A stretch of 64,000 bases of DNA from Marinilactibacillus sp042660675 (lineage in GTDB: Bacteria > Bacillota > Bacilli > Lactobacillales > Carnobacteriaceae_A). The position numbers and the translations under genes were made by a program. Location of the stretch: contig NZ_JBHSUL010000012.1 of assembly GCF_042660675.1 (NCBI RefSeq), positions 62,001-126,000 of the forward strand, given 5' to 3'. The notes beneath the pieces are model-generated. The model was given only the letters and a program-made list of their open reading frames with translations, made no database searches and was not told where the DNA came from. Within the stretch, counting starts at the first letter, position 1; each line of letters begins with the position of its first letter. Below are positions 33,609 to 43,125 of this stretch, piece by piece.

Positions 33609-34547
33609 TTAAATATCTTGCGAATTTTTCTTAATCAACTGTCCTAAATTACGTTCAAATGTTTCGGTTGCATCGTATCCCATTTGTTTCGCTCTGATAT
33701 TCATTGCAGCGATCTCAATAATGATTGATAGATTTCGACCAATACGAACTGGAATAGATAACTTAGGTACATCCACGTTAAAGAACCTCATATTTTCAAG
33801 GTTATTTCCTAGTCTATCGTACTGACGGTTGCGATCCCAATGCTCTAAATTCATAACCAAATCAACGGTCTTGCTCGAACGGATTGATCCAACCCCAAAT
33901 AAATTCACGACATCAATGACTCCGATTCCTCGAATTTCAATTAGATTACGCAGGATTTCAGGTGGCTCACCAATAATACGGTTCTCATCCATCATGTAAA
34001 GTTCCACACGGTCGTCAGCAACTAAGCGATGCCCTCGCTGAACCAGTTCCAAAGCGGTCTCTGATTTTCCGATTCCAGAATCTCCAATAATTAATACACC
34101 CATACCGTAGATATCTACTAATACGCCGTGTTGAGAAATTCTTTCTGCCAGTCGTTCTTCCAAAAAGTTTGTAACATTAGAAGAAAGTCTGGTTGTGGGT
34201 CTAGTAGAGACTAGAACAGGAATCCCCTTTTCTGAAGCCGCCTTGATCAGTTCTTTTGGTGGCTCCTGATTTCTCGAAACTAAAAATGCTGGAGTATCTC
34301 CTTGACACATTCTTTTCATGATAATATAGCGTTCGTCACTTGTCATACGCTCAACAAAAGACAATTCTGTTCTACCTAATAACTGTATTCTATTTTGAGG
34401 ATAAAAGCTAAAATATCCCGTAAGTTCCAGTGCCGGTCTAGATAAATCACTAATCGTGATTTTTCGTTCAAGGTTCTCTTCTCCGACAACGACATGAATA
34501 TCACTCATTGCTTCAACTAGTTGTTTTATTGTAACTGTGTTCGCCAT
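33609..34547 (-). CDS. hprK: HPr kinase/phosphorylase
   Basis: The 312-residue bifunctional enzyme phosphorylates and dephosphorylates HPr at Ser46 and so sets carbon catabolite control. The P-loop GDSGIGKS is at 155-162 after an N-terminal MurF-like domain, the HprK signature EIRGIGVIDV lies near 205-214 and the C-terminal KxxxK region follows. Length is normal. It is the first gene of hprK-lgt-ppaX-gpsA, with a 270-base gap before liaZ that holds the liaZ terminator and hprK promoter region. Confidence 0.96.
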   Translation of the reverse strand: MANTVTIKQLVEAMSDIHVVVGEENLERKITISDLSRPALELTGYFSFYPQNRIQLLGRTELSFVERMTSDERYIIMKRMCQGDTPAFLVSRNQEPPKELIKAASEKGIPVLVSTRPTTRLSSNVTNFLEERLAERISQHGVLVDIYGMGVLIIGDSGIGKSETALELVQRGHRLVADDRVELYMMDENRIIGEPPEILRNLIEIRGIGVIDVVNLFGVGSIRSSKTVDLVMNLEHWDRNRQYDRLGNNLENMRFFNVDVPKLSIPVRIGRNLSIIIEIAAMNIRAKQMGYDATETFERNLGQLIKKNSQDI

Positions 34548-34739
34548 GTTAAGCTCCTTTACTCAGATTGAATGCTTATACTAAAAAACGTTTTGCATTG
34601 AACCATGATTTTATAAGATTTATACACTTTTATATCGAGTCAAATTCCACTTATAAAATGAATAAGCACTTACATCATATCACAATTGATGTATGGTTTA
34701 TAGTGAATAAATCAAGAGAACGATACATAATCATGCAAT

Positions 34740-34780
34740 AAAAAAACCTTCAGAATCAGCTAACGAACTGACTCTGAAGG
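34740..34780 (-). terminator. Terminator of liaXYZ
   Basis: Near-perfect thirteen-base arms CCTTCAGAATCAG (34747-34759) and CTGACTCTGAAGG (34768-34780), followed on the minus strand by an eight-base T-rich tail. Confidence 0.88.
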
Positions 34781-34818
34781 CTACACATAATTTATTTTAA
34801 TGCTCAAAGCTAGGCATT

Positions 34819-35154
34819 TTACTCATACCCGCTACTGAAAAATGCATTTAATGCAGATACGACCAAAGCAACAATCAGTGACATACCGAAAGAACTAAAT
34901 TCGAATCCACTCACCAATGATGCAGTAAACCAGAGCATTAAACCATTAATCACGAAGTAAAAAAGTCCTAGCGTCAAAAAAGTGATCGGAAGGGATAGAA
35001 TCACTAGAACAGGTTTAACGAATAAATTTAATCCAGCAAAAACTACAGCTGCAATTAAAGCCGTTTCCCAAGTCGCAATTCTAAATCCATCCAGAAATCC
35101 AGCTAACGCTAGAAATATAATCGTGTTAGCAAGAATTTTTTGCCACCATTTCAT
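34819..35154 (-). CDS. liaZ: Phage-holin-like membrane protein, LiaZ/YvlD type
   Basis: The 111-residue protein has four hydrophobic segments and the YvlD/phage-holin-IV family pattern (KILANTIIFLALAGFL, VFAGLNLFVKPVLVILSLPI, GLFYFVINGLMLWF). Despite the family name, chromosomal copies are not lysis holins. It is the third gene after the DUF4097 protein and the PspC protein, the same trio as enterococcal liaXYZ and Bacillus yvlBCD. The spacing to the PspC gene is 2 bases. Its role in the LiaFSR envelope stress response is known only by association. Confidence 0.85.
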   Translation of the reverse strand: MKWWQKILANTIIFLALAGFLDGFRIATWETALIAAVVFAGLNLFVKPVLVILSLPITFLTLGLFYFVINGLMLWFTASLVSGFEFSSFGMSLIVALVVSALNAFFSSGYE

Positions 35155-35156
35155 AA

Positions 35157-35462
35157 TTAAAAGTCACTCCAGTCATCCTCGTCCACTTTTTCAGCTTCTT
35201 TTCTCTGTGACGGTTTAACGCCAGAAAACGGATTAGGACGATCGTTAAATGTGTGGTAAGTTCCTGATTTTTTAGAACTTTTACCATCAGGCATTAGCAA
35301 AGCAGCAAACAGATATAACGGAACCGTTAAACCTACTCCCGCAAAAGTTGCGACAACTACGATGACGCGTAAGAGTACTGGGTCAACATTAAAATATTCT
35401 CCTACGCCGCCCAAGACTCCGAAAATAACCGAATTATCTTTAGATTTTCTTAAATTTCCCAT
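35157..35462 (-). CDS. liaY: PspC-domain membrane protein, LiaY/YvlC type
   Basis: The 101-residue protein starts with a PspC domain: LRKSKDNSVIFGVLGGVGEYF, then a membrane segment (VDPVLLRVIVVVATFAGVG and VPLYLFAALLMP), followed by a polar tail rich in Lys, Ser and Asp. PspC-like proteins act at the membrane under envelope stress; LiaY of enterococci helps redirect anionic phospholipids in daptomycin-resistant cells. It lies 30 bases after the LiaX homologue and 2 bases before the LiaZ homologue. Confidence 0.87.
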   Translation of the reverse strand: MGNLRKSKDNSVIFGVLGGVGEYFNVDPVLLRVIVVVATFAGVGLTVPLYLFAALLMPDGKSSKKSGTYHTFNDRPNPFSGVKPSQRKEAEKVDEDDWSDF

Positions 35463-35492
35463 TGTACTGAACCACCTTTAATTTGATTAAAT

Positions 35493-37241
35493 TTATGCTC
35501 TGTCTGTATCTTTCAAAAGAATATTTCCAGAAGTTGTCTGAGCTGTCAGTTGAAGTGCTTTTCCTTGTCTGATTCGATTGAATTTAAGTTTGGTATCTTG
35601 TTTTGACTGTACATCAATATCAGATAATCTTGATTTCACTACTCCAAAGACTGTTTTTGCTTCGCCTTCGATATCTAGCTCTTTTGGAATAGCGATTTTA
35701 ACACTTCCGTTCACAGAACTCGCTTTGATTCGAGTCATTTCCTTGTTGTTCAACGTCAATTTAACTTCTCCGTTAGTAGTAGATACGTCCGCACTTAACG
35801 GTGCTCCATTAAATACGATTGAACCACTAACTGTACTGACAAGGAAATCTCTAATATCAGAGTCTTGAACTTGAACCGTCCCGTTTGTTCCTTTAACTTC
35901 TAACATTACCGCATTCGTATCTTTGAATGTCATATTTCCATTCGTAGATTTTACAAACACATCTTTACCTTTAAAAGATTTAAATTGAACATCTCCATTT
36001 AACAATTTGATAGAAGTGTAATCATAAACACGTTTAGGTAAAGAAATTGTGACGATTGCTTCTATACGTTTGTTCGGAACGTGGAAGACAAATTTATCTT
36101 CGTCCAGTTCAATTTGACTACGTTCTTCGAAAGCTTCTAATGGAGTTTCTTCATCTATTTTACCATAAAGTTTAACTTTTGCAGAAACCTTGATTGTGTC
36201 ATCTGAGCTTGTTTTAAGTTTAAGCTTACCGTTTGCTAATTTAAAGTCTAGAATGCTTGCTGTAGTATTTTCAAATGTCCACTCGTGTTCAAAATTAGTA
36301 GAAGCTAGTTTAGGCACTCTGATATTAATATCTTTCCAGTCAAAATTTTCAAGAGCTGAATTAAATGACCCTTTTACAGACTTCGCAGTATCGCTCTTCA
36401 TTGTCGAAGAAACAGACTCACGAATAAATTTACCCAATTCTTTTCCACTTATTTCAAGTTGCTTTCCAGCTTTATTAAGAGTTTCAGATGCTTCGTCTTT
36501 CCAGTTTTCTGGAATTTCAATTCTTTCAGAAACTTGTTTGGCCTTATTGGTCCACTGTTTCATTTTAGTGGCATGAAGTTGTTTCATAACCGAAATTTTT
36601 TGTTTCTGTACGTTCTCGAACGTGCCTTCTAATTCGCTGATTTCTTCTCTTAGCGTATGCATTCTTTCAGCTGTTCCCGGCTCTTGTCTTTCATCTAATT
36701 CCGTTAATGCGTCATGTTTAGATTGGATATCAGCTTTTAATTCTGCTACAGCCTCTGTATTGTCTAATTCATCGATTTTTTGAATCAATGATAGTTCTTT
36801 TTCTAAGTTCTTTAAGTCCGTTTCGATTTCTGAACGTTCTTGACTCTTTCTTTCTTTTGAACCTTCTTGCAAGTGATAAAGCTCTGCTTTTTTATTGTCT
36901 AATGTTCTTTTTGTTTCTGACAAAGTATTGTTTACTTGATCCAGTTCAACAGAATACTGATTGATTTCAGTTGCTAAGCTTTCTAGCTCTTTTTCCAACT
37001 CAACATTGCGTTCTGCTTTTTCAACTTCTTCTGAATCTTCTGTTTCTTGATCATCCGCAGAAACAAATTCTGTTTCTTCTTCCCCATCCATTGTTTCATT
37101 AAATGAATCACTTTGATCAAATTCTTTGTACTCACTTTTCTTGTTTTCTTTTTTAACTAAAGACTCTAGTAAATCTAAACCTTCTTGAGTTGAGATGACA
37201 CCACTTTTAACTAATTCTAAAATTCGTTCTCTCTCTTGCAT
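35493..37241 (-). CDS. liaX: LiaX-like envelope-stress protein with DUF4097 beta domain
   Basis: The 582-residue protein has an N-terminal short helical motif (MQERERILELVKSGVISTQE, GLDLLESLVKKE), a long charged coiled-coil region (about 70-250) and a C-terminal DUF4097 beta-strand domain (about 310-580, repeats such as VKSTNGNMTFKDT and GTNGTVQVQDSDIRD). This order is that of LiaX, which in Enterococcus faecalis senses daptomycin and host peptides and restrains the LiaFSR response. No signal peptide is visible, as in LiaX. ATG 37241 follows GGGAGG by 7 bases; the frame extends upstream without a site. It heads liaXYZ; liaFSR is not in the window. Confidence 0.87.
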   Translation of the reverse strand: MQERERILELVKSGVISTQEGLDLLESLVKKENKKSEYKEFDQSDSFNETMDGEEETEFVSADDQETEDSEEVEKAERNVELEKELESLATEINQYSVELDQVNNTLSETKRTLDNKKAELYHLQEGSKERKSQERSEIETDLKNLEKELSLIQKIDELDNTEAVAELKADIQSKHDALTELDERQEPGTAERMHTLREEISELEGTFENVQKQKISVMKQLHATKMKQWTNKAKQVSERIEIPENWKDEASETLNKAGKQLEISGKELGKFIRESVSSTMKSDTAKSVKGSFNSALENFDWKDINIRVPKLASTNFEHEWTFENTTASILDFKLANGKLKLKTSSDDTIKVSAKVKLYGKIDEETPLEAFEERSQIELDEDKFVFHVPNKRIEAIVTISLPKRVYDYTSIKLLNGDVQFKSFKGKDVFVKSTNGNMTFKDTNAVMLEVKGTNGTVQVQDSDIRDFLVSTVSGSIVFNGAPLSADVSTTNGEVKLTLNNKEMTRIKASSVNGSVKIAIPKELDIEGEAKTVFGVVKSRLSDIDVQSKQDTKLKFNRIRQGKALQLTAQTTSGNILLKDTDRA

Positions 37242-37376
37242 GTTTTTTCCTCCCATTCGATTCTTCACTACTTTGTCGTCAATTGGTTATTACAGTATTT
37301 TTAACTTTCTGTTAACTACAATTAGAATAGAGGCTTTCTTCTACCCGTATCTATAGTATGCAACAGATCGAAAAAA

Positions 37377-37390
37377 AAGTCATAGGACTT
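37377..37390 (-). promoter_or_regulatory. Candidate response-regulator site upstream of liaX
   Basis: AAGTC (37377-37381) - ATAG - GACTT (37386-37390) is a perfect short inverted repeat about 140 bases before the liaX start. It lies just upstream of a weak promoter (TACTAT or TATAGA -10 near 37345-37355, no good -35), the arrangement expected for an activator such as LiaR. The assignment to LiaR is inference. Confidence 0.45.
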
Positions 37391-37442
37391 ACGACTGATA
37401 TTTGAAGGTTAATTTATTTAATCAAATCATACCAAGCGAAGC

Positions 37443-37476
37443 AAAAAACCTCCAAAGGATACCCTCTGAAGGTTTT
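37443..37476 (-). terminator. Terminator of uvrA
   Basis: AAAACCT...AGGTTTT arms at 37445-37476 with an imperfect middle; minus-strand T-run follows. Confidence 0.65.
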
Positions 37477-37483
37477 AAATAAC

Positions 37484-40342
37484 TTAGTTTTTACTTTTGA
37501 GCTTTTCTTTACGGGTGGTTTCTTTATCGAGTACTTCTTTAAGGTAATATCCTGTATAACTTTCTTTTACTTCTGCTAACTCTTCTGGTGTACCTGTTGC
37601 AAGAATCGTACCGCCACCGGCTCCGCCTTCAGGCCCAAGATCAATCACATAATCTGCTACTTTAATGACATCCAGATTGTGTTCAATGACTAAAACAGTG
37701 TTCCCCGCTTCTACAAGTCGATCTAGTACGACAATCAATCTAGAAATATCATCTGCGTGAAGACCTGTTGTCGGCTCATCTAAAATATAGAAGTTATGAC
37801 CACTTTGTCTCTTATGCAACTCACTAGCTAGTTTCATTCTCTGAGCTTCTCCACCAGACAGGGTTGTTGCTGGCTGTCCAAGTGTCATATAGCCCAGACC
37901 GACATCAATAATCGTTTGCATTTTTCTTGAAATCTTCGGTACATTCTCGAAGAATTCTGCTGCTTCTTCAATATTCATTTCAAGCACTTCTGCAATACTT
38001 TTACCTTTGTACTTAACTTCTAATGTCTCTGAGTTGTATCTCGTTCCATGACAAACTTCACAAGGTACGTATACATCAGGAAGGAAGTGCATCTCAATCT
38101 TCAAGATACCATCCCCTCTACAAGCTTCACAGCGTCCACCTTTTACGTTAAAACTAAAGCGACCTTTTTTGTAGCCGCGCATCTTCGCTTCATTTGTTTT
38201 GGCAAATAAATCTCTGATGTCATCAAAAACACTTGTATACGTTGCCGGATTACTTCTAGGTGTCCGTCCAATAGGGCTCTGGTCGATATTAATAATTTTT
38301 TCAATATCTTCGTATCCACTGATACTTGTGTGCAAGCCCGGTTTGACTTTGGAACGTCCGACTTCTCTAGATAAAGCTTTTCTTAAAATACCATTTACCA
38401 GAGAACTTTTGCCTGATCCTGATACTCCAGTCACAGCAGTAAATCGTCCAAGCGGAAAGGTAACATCCACATTTTTTAAGTTGTTTTCTTTAGCGCCTTT
38501 AATCACGACCGCTCCTAAATCTTCTGAACGACGTGTTTCAGGAACAGCAATAAATTTCTCTCCAGACAAATAAGCACCCGTTAACGAGTCTTTGTTATTC
38601 TCAATCTCTTCAGGCGTTCCACTTGCAACGATGTTTCCACCGTGTTCTCCTGCGCCAGGACCAATATCGATTAAGTGGTCTGCCGCACGCATCGTGTCCT
38701 CATCATGTTCAACAACAATTAGTGTGTTTCCTAAATCACGCATATTTTTAAGTGAATCAATCAGGCGATTATTGTCTCTTTGGTGTAATCCTATTGAAGG
38801 TTCATCAAGGATATATAACACCCCAGAAAGATTTGACCCAATTTGCGTTGCTAGTCGTATACGCTGAGCCTCTCCACCAGATAAAGTTCCCGCTTTACGA
38901 CTAAGTGTAAGATAATCTAACCCAACATTCTTCAAAAATCTTAAGCGATCAAGAATTTCTTTTTGAATAGGCAAAGCAATCGTAGTATTACGAGAAGATA
39001 AATCCATTTTATCGAAGAATTTATGTGCCTCTTCAATAGAAAACCCACTAACCTCACCAATATCTTTTCCAAGTACTTTTACAGATAAAGCTTCTCTATT
39101 CAACCTTTTCCCTTTACAAACTGGACATTCCAGTTCGGTCATATATTGAAGCATCTGATTTCTAGTGAAATCACTGTTCGTTTCTTTATATCTTCTGGCA
39201 ACATTCGGCAAGATCCCTTCAAAGGGAATCATAGTGTCTCTGACACTACCGAAGTCATTTTTGTAATGGAAATGGAATTTTTTATCTTTAGATCCATTTA
39301 ACACAATATCTCTGTCTGCTTCAGGCATTTCCTCGAATGGAATATCCGTTTTGATTCCAAAGTGCTCACAAGCTTGTGAGAGCATCTGCGGATAGTAATT
39401 TGAGCTAATTGGATTCCAAGGTATAATCGCACCATCATCTATAGATAAAGACTGATCCGGTATAACCAAATCCATATCAACTTCTAAATTTGTTCCAAGT
39501 CCGTCACAGGCAGAACAAGCTCCAAAGGGCGCGTTAAATGAAAAGAGTCTAGGTTCAACTTTTGGTAGTGTAAACCCACACTTCGGACAAGCATAGTGTT
39601 CACTGAATAACTCTTCTCTATCTCCGATAAAATCAGCGATCACAAAGCCTTCTGCTAATCCTAAAGCAGATTCCACTGACTCAAATAGACGTGAGCGTAT
39701 ACCTTCTTTGATTACGATTCTATCTACTACAACTTCAATTGTGTGTTTCTTGTTTTTTTCAAGTTCGATATCGTCTCCAATATCCATCATTTCTCCATTG
39801 ACTCTTAAACGAACAAATCCTTGAGACTTAATTTTGTCGAGCGCTTTTTTATGCTGACCTTTTTTCCCTTTGATGATAGGTGCTAAAATTTGAATCTTTG
39901 TTTTTTCAGGACTATCCATAATCTGATCAACCATTTGTTCTACAGACTGGCTTGAGATTTCTGTACCATCATTTGGACAAAACGGTGTTCCAATACGCGC
40001 ATACATCAATCTCATGTAATCGTTAATTTCTGTAGCTGTACCAACTGTCGATCTAGGATTGTTACTCGTTGTTTTTTGATCAATAGAAATAGCTGGACTC
40101 AATCCATCAATACTATCAACGTCTGGTTTATCCATTTGCCCAAGAAACTGTCTCGCGTAGGCTGAAAGAGATTCTACGTATCTACGCTGACCTTCAGCAT
40201 ACAGCGTATCGAACGCTAGGGAACTTTTTCCCGAACCAGATAGACCTGTCATGACAACAAATTTATCACGTGGTATCGTTACATCGATGTCTTTGAGATT
40301 GTGTGAGCGTGCACCACGAACTACAATTTTATCGTTACTCAT
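37484..40342 (-). CDS. uvrA: Excinuclease ABC subunit A
   Basis: The 952-residue protein is full length. It has two ABC ATPase modules, each with Walker A (GLSGSGKSSLAFDT near 32; GVSGSGKSSLVNGI near 640) and LSGGEAQRIRLA / LSGGEAQRMKLA signatures, and zinc-finger CxxC pairs (CPKCGF, CSACDG; CEACRG, CEVCHG). UvrA finds bulky DNA lesions and loads UvrB in nucleotide excision repair. In most Firmicutes uvrB lies directly upstream; here an HD-domain gene is upstream instead and uvrB is not in the window. Confidence 0.97.
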   Translation of the reverse strand: MSNDKIVVRGARSHNLKDIDVTIPRDKFVVMTGLSGSGKSSLAFDTLYAEGQRRYVESLSAYARQFLGQMDKPDVDSIDGLSPAISIDQKTTSNNPRSTVGTATEINDYMRLMYARIGTPFCPNDGTEISSQSVEQMVDQIMDSPEKTKIQILAPIIKGKKGQHKKALDKIKSQGFVRLRVNGEMMDIGDDIELEKNKKHTIEVVVDRIVIKEGIRSRLFESVESALGLAEGFVIADFIGDREELFSEHYACPKCGFTLPKVEPRLFSFNAPFGACSACDGLGTNLEVDMDLVIPDQSLSIDDGAIIPWNPISSNYYPQMLSQACEHFGIKTDIPFEEMPEADRDIVLNGSKDKKFHFHYKNDFGSVRDTMIPFEGILPNVARRYKETNSDFTRNQMLQYMTELECPVCKGKRLNREALSVKVLGKDIGEVSGFSIEEAHKFFDKMDLSSRNTTIALPIQKEILDRLRFLKNVGLDYLTLSRKAGTLSGGEAQRIRLATQIGSNLSGVLYILDEPSIGLHQRDNNRLIDSLKNMRDLGNTLIVVEHDEDTMRAADHLIDIGPGAGEHGGNIVASGTPEEIENNKDSLTGAYLSGEKFIAVPETRRSEDLGAVVIKGAKENNLKNVDVTFPLGRFTAVTGVSGSGKSSLVNGILRKALSREVGRSKVKPGLHTSISGYEDIEKIINIDQSPIGRTPRSNPATYTSVFDDIRDLFAKTNEAKMRGYKKGRFSFNVKGGRCEACRGDGILKIEMHFLPDVYVPCEVCHGTRYNSETLEVKYKGKSIAEVLEMNIEEAAEFFENVPKISRKMQTIIDVGLGYMTLGQPATTLSGGEAQRMKLASELHKRQSGHNFYILDEPTTGLHADDISRLIVVLDRLVEAGNTVLVIEHNLDVIKVADYVIDLGPEGGAGGGTILATGTPEELAEVKESYTGYYLKEVLDKETTRKEKLKSKN

Positions 40343-40432
40343 TTATCAAATCATTCCCTCTACTAAAGTCTAGCCTGCTTCAACGAATTTCTGAATCGGG
40401 CTTATGCGGTTATTTATACTTTGATGATTCAC

Positions 40433-40473
40433 AAAACGAAGAGGCAAGCGGATTGCTCCCTTACCTCTTCTTT
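40433..40473 (-). terminator. Terminator of the HD-domain gene
   Basis: Seven-base arms GAAGAGG (40438-40444) and CCTCTTC (40464-40470), followed on the minus strand by GTTTTG. It also lies in the uvrA promoter region. Confidence 0.6.
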
Positions 40474-40498
40474 CTAGTCCATTATAGCACATATGTTC

Positions 40499-41158
40499 TC
40501 AATTAGCGAATGTTTGTTCCGTATTTCGCTCTTTTAGGATCTTACTCGTTCTTCGTTCTAATTCCGCCTGATTTGTGAATTCGCCACTGATCAAATCGGG
40601 TAAAATTTCCTTAAGCAGGTACTGTACACTATCTAATTCTTTGAACTCAAGGATAGTAACTAGAGATTCTTCGTAAATCTCTGTAAATAAGGATTCAGGA
40701 TTTCCTTTTTGAATCTCTCCAAAAGACTCATATAATAAATCGACTTTATCGGCTACGGATAAGATTTTGCCTTCTAAAGAATCATCTTTGCCTTCTTTGA
40801 ATCGATTGCGATAAACTTCTTGAAATTCTTCCGGAATCTCTTGATCAATAAAATGATGTGCCATTGTTTCTTCTACTGTGCCCAATCTTTCTCTTAAATC
40901 AGGATCAGCATATTTAACAGGTGTTTTAATATCTCCAATGAAAATTTCTGTATAGTCATGATTTAGTGCTTTTTCATAAAGTGAACGCCAGTCTACTTCT
41001 TTTCCAGCTTTTTCCTCTACAGTTCCGAGGAATTGAGCAATTTTAGTCACTTTGAAAGAGTGTGCTGCAACAGAATGCTCTTCATATTTGAATTTTCCTG
41101 GACAACGATTAATTTTTTCCAAATCACTTAAACTTTTAAAATACTCATGCATTCCCAT
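40499..41158 (-). CDS. HD-domain hydrolase, YfbR/5'-deoxynucleotidase-like
   Basis: The 219-residue protein has the HD metal-binding set: EEHSVAAHSF near 27-36, the paired His-Asp in LNHDYTEIFIGD near 68 and a distal Asp in SVADKVDLLYE near 138. This arrangement resembles YfbR-like 5'-deoxynucleotidases that dephosphorylate dNMPs. No membrane segment is visible. It is a single gene between the PhoR kinase and uvrA. A second in-frame ATG two codons downstream (MHEYF) is possible. Substrate is unproven. Confidence 0.8.
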   Translation of the reverse strand: MGMHEYFKSLSDLEKINRCPGKFKYEEHSVAAHSFKVTKIAQFLGTVEEKAGKEVDWRSLYEKALNHDYTEIFIGDIKTPVKYADPDLRERLGTVEETMAHHFIDQEIPEEFQEVYRNRFKEGKDDSLEGKILSVADKVDLLYESFGEIQKGNPESLFTEIYEESLVTILEFKELDSVQYLLKEILPDLISGEFTNQAELERRTSKILKERNTEQTFAN

Positions 41159-41292
41159 TTGATCATCTCTCTTTCCTTATTTTGTACTTTTCAGAATAAA
41201 TTTTCACTATATTATCAGTTAAGATCATAAAATGCAACTTCTTATTTATTGTAATATGCTTTAATCCTATAAAGCAATTATCACGATTCAAC

Positions 41293-41324
41293 AAAAAACC
41301 AGCCCTTATGAATAGGCTGGTTTT
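41293..41324 (-). terminator. Terminator of phoP-phoR
   Basis: Perfect ten-base arms AAAACCAGCC (41295-41304) and GGCTGGTTTT (41315-41324), directly before the phoR stop on the opposite reading, with T-run on the minus strand. Confidence 0.85.
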
Positions 41325-41328
41325 CCTT

Positions 41329-43125
41329 CTAATGTTTTTGACTTGATAGATTTTTGAATATAATCGGTAAATAAACTTCAAACGTTGTCCCTTTTCCTAC
41401 CTCACTGACTAATTCTATATGTCCGTTCAAATTCTCAACAAGGTATTTTACGATTGATAATCCAAGCCCAGTTCCACCAGCATTCCTGCTACGGGCTTTA
41501 TCGACTCTGTAAAATCTCTCGAAGATTCTTGATTGTTCTTGCTGTGGAATACCAATACCATTGTCTCGAATTTTAATGACCGCTTCCTGATTCAGATAAG
41601 TCATTTCTACTTCTACTTTTCCTTTTTCAGGCGTATAAGACACTGCATTCCCTACAAGATTCAATATAATTTGTTTTAACTGATCATGATCCACTTCTAA
41701 AGAAACAGTTTCATGATCTATTATAGAAAGTTCCATTTCTTTTAATTCTGCTTTTTGCTGCAAAATTTGAAAAACTTCTTTTACGACTGATTTAGCTTCA
41801 ATGGGTTCAACATTCATTCTTACTTGTTTTTGCTCCAGTTTAGATAACTGTAAAATGTCTTGCACCATTAAGTCTAGTCTACTGCTTTCTTTCAACATAA
41901 TCTCCAAAAACTCAACGAGGACTTCTCGGTCTTCTAGCGCTCCATCCAGTAAAGTTTCACTAAATCCTTTTAAAGCCGTTATAGGTGTTCTCAATTCATG
42001 AGAAGCATTTGCTACAAAGTCGGTTCGAACTTTCTCGAGTCTTCTAATTTCTGTTATATCATATAATAGTACAATAAAATTGGTCGTTCCTTGAATACGT
42101 CCAGGTATTGGGACAATATTGGTATCCACAATTCTTTCATCTTGCAGAAACAAAGAGATTTCTCGATTTTGAAGTTCATTTTTATCAAAAGCCGATTCAA
42201 TCAATTGATTTAGTCCATAACTTTTAAAGACTTCCAAGTAGCTATGACCTATTTTTCCGTAAAGATTTTCGCCTAATATTTCATTCATAATCGGATTGAC
42301 CATGATAATTTCTCTATTCTCATTCAAGACCATAACGCCGATGACTAGATGGTTGATTAATTCGCGCATCCGTTTATCATTTTGCTTGATTTCCTGCATT
42401 TGTGACTCCAGATTGCCGGCAAGATCATTGATTGTTTCTCCAAGATCATCAATTTCATGATAAGAAGTCGACCGATAACGCGTACCGTATTTCTGGTGAG
42501 ACAATTTATTAGTTATCTGTTTAATCTCTTCAATAGGATCGCCGATTCTTCTAGTCCAGTAGTAAGTGAACAGTACTGTAAGTAAAAGTGAAGTTGCTAT
42601 AAAAACCAGTAAGAATCGAATTAACTCATCTGTAACACCTGTCATTTCTTCTACTCGTTTTGATAATCTTAAAATCCCTACAGTTTCTCCATCCGTACTT
42701 AGTAAAGGAGCTGCAGTATAGTATCTTAAGTCTTCTGTGCTTGTACTAACACGGTCATACGTACTTATACCGTCACCATTTAAAATCGATTGAATCTCTG
42801 GTCGATCCAAATGATTTTCGACCGTGTCTTGATCAGCATGCGAATCATAAATGACATTTCCTGAAAGATCTACAAGTGTAATTCTTTCAGAGACAGCTTC
42901 TGCTGCTTTTTCCAGTCCTGTTATCAGTTCATCTAGATCTTGTTCTGAATCAACCGTATCATTTAATTGACTCTGAAGCGTTACAAGTTGTGCCTTTAGA
43001 TCTTCACCTTGTTGTTCAAGACCTTGTTGCACAAACACATTCGAAGAGATATAGAAGAAAATAATAGAAAAAACACCAAACATCGCAAGGAAAAAGAGAA
43101 GAATTCTTCCTCTTAGCTGTTTCAT
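41329..43125 (-). CDS. phoR: Sensor histidine kinase, PhoR/PnpS-like
   Basis: The 598-residue membrane kinase has a first membrane helix (9-27), an extracellular sensor of about 140 residues (sCache/PhoR-type), a second helix (168-188), HAMP (about 190-245), PAS (about 255-355), HisKA with the phosphoacceptor His376 in FVANASHELRTP and a HATPase domain with NAVSY and GTGLGLSIVK. It pairs with the PhoB-type regulator, whose gene it overlaps by 4 bases. PhoPR normally senses phosphate shortage or wall teichoic acid intermediates; no pst genes are nearby, so the stimulus is inferred from similarity. Confidence 0.9.
   Translation of the reverse strand: MKQLRGRILLFFLAMFGVFSIIFFYISSNVFVQQGLEQQGEDLKAQLVTLQSQLNDTVDSEQDLDELITGLEKAAEAVSERITLVDLSGNVIYDSHADQDTVENHLDRPEIQSILNGDGISTYDRVSTSTEDLRYYTAAPLLSTDGETVGILRLSKRVEEMTGVTDELIRFLLVFIATSLLLTVLFTYYWTRRIGDPIEEIKQITNKLSHQKYGTRYRSTSYHEIDDLGETINDLAGNLESQMQEIKQNDKRMRELINHLVIGVMVLNENREIIMVNPIMNEILGENLYGKIGHSYLEVFKSYGLNQLIESAFDKNELQNREISLFLQDERIVDTNIVPIPGRIQGTTNFIVLLYDITEIRRLEKVRTDFVANASHELRTPITALKGFSETLLDGALEDREVLVEFLEIMLKESSRLDLMVQDILQLSKLEQKQVRMNVEPIEAKSVVKEVFQILQQKAELKEMELSIIDHETVSLEVDHDQLKQIILNLVGNAVSYTPEKGKVEVEMTYLNQEAVIKIRDNGIGIPQQEQSRIFERFYRVDKARSRNAGGTGLGLSIVKYLVENLNGHIELVSEVGKGTTFEVYLPIIFKNLSSQKH

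Noticed and set aside
34584..34597. AAAAACGTTTTGCA upstream of hprK resembling a CcpA cre site
   Set aside because: It departs from the cre consensus at the outer TG/CA positions and sits in A/T-rich sequence, so chance is likely.
41163..41381. 72-residue open frame between the HD gene and phoR
   Set aside because: It overlaps the phoR end and its terminator, is basic and low in complexity, and lacks a ribosome binding site.
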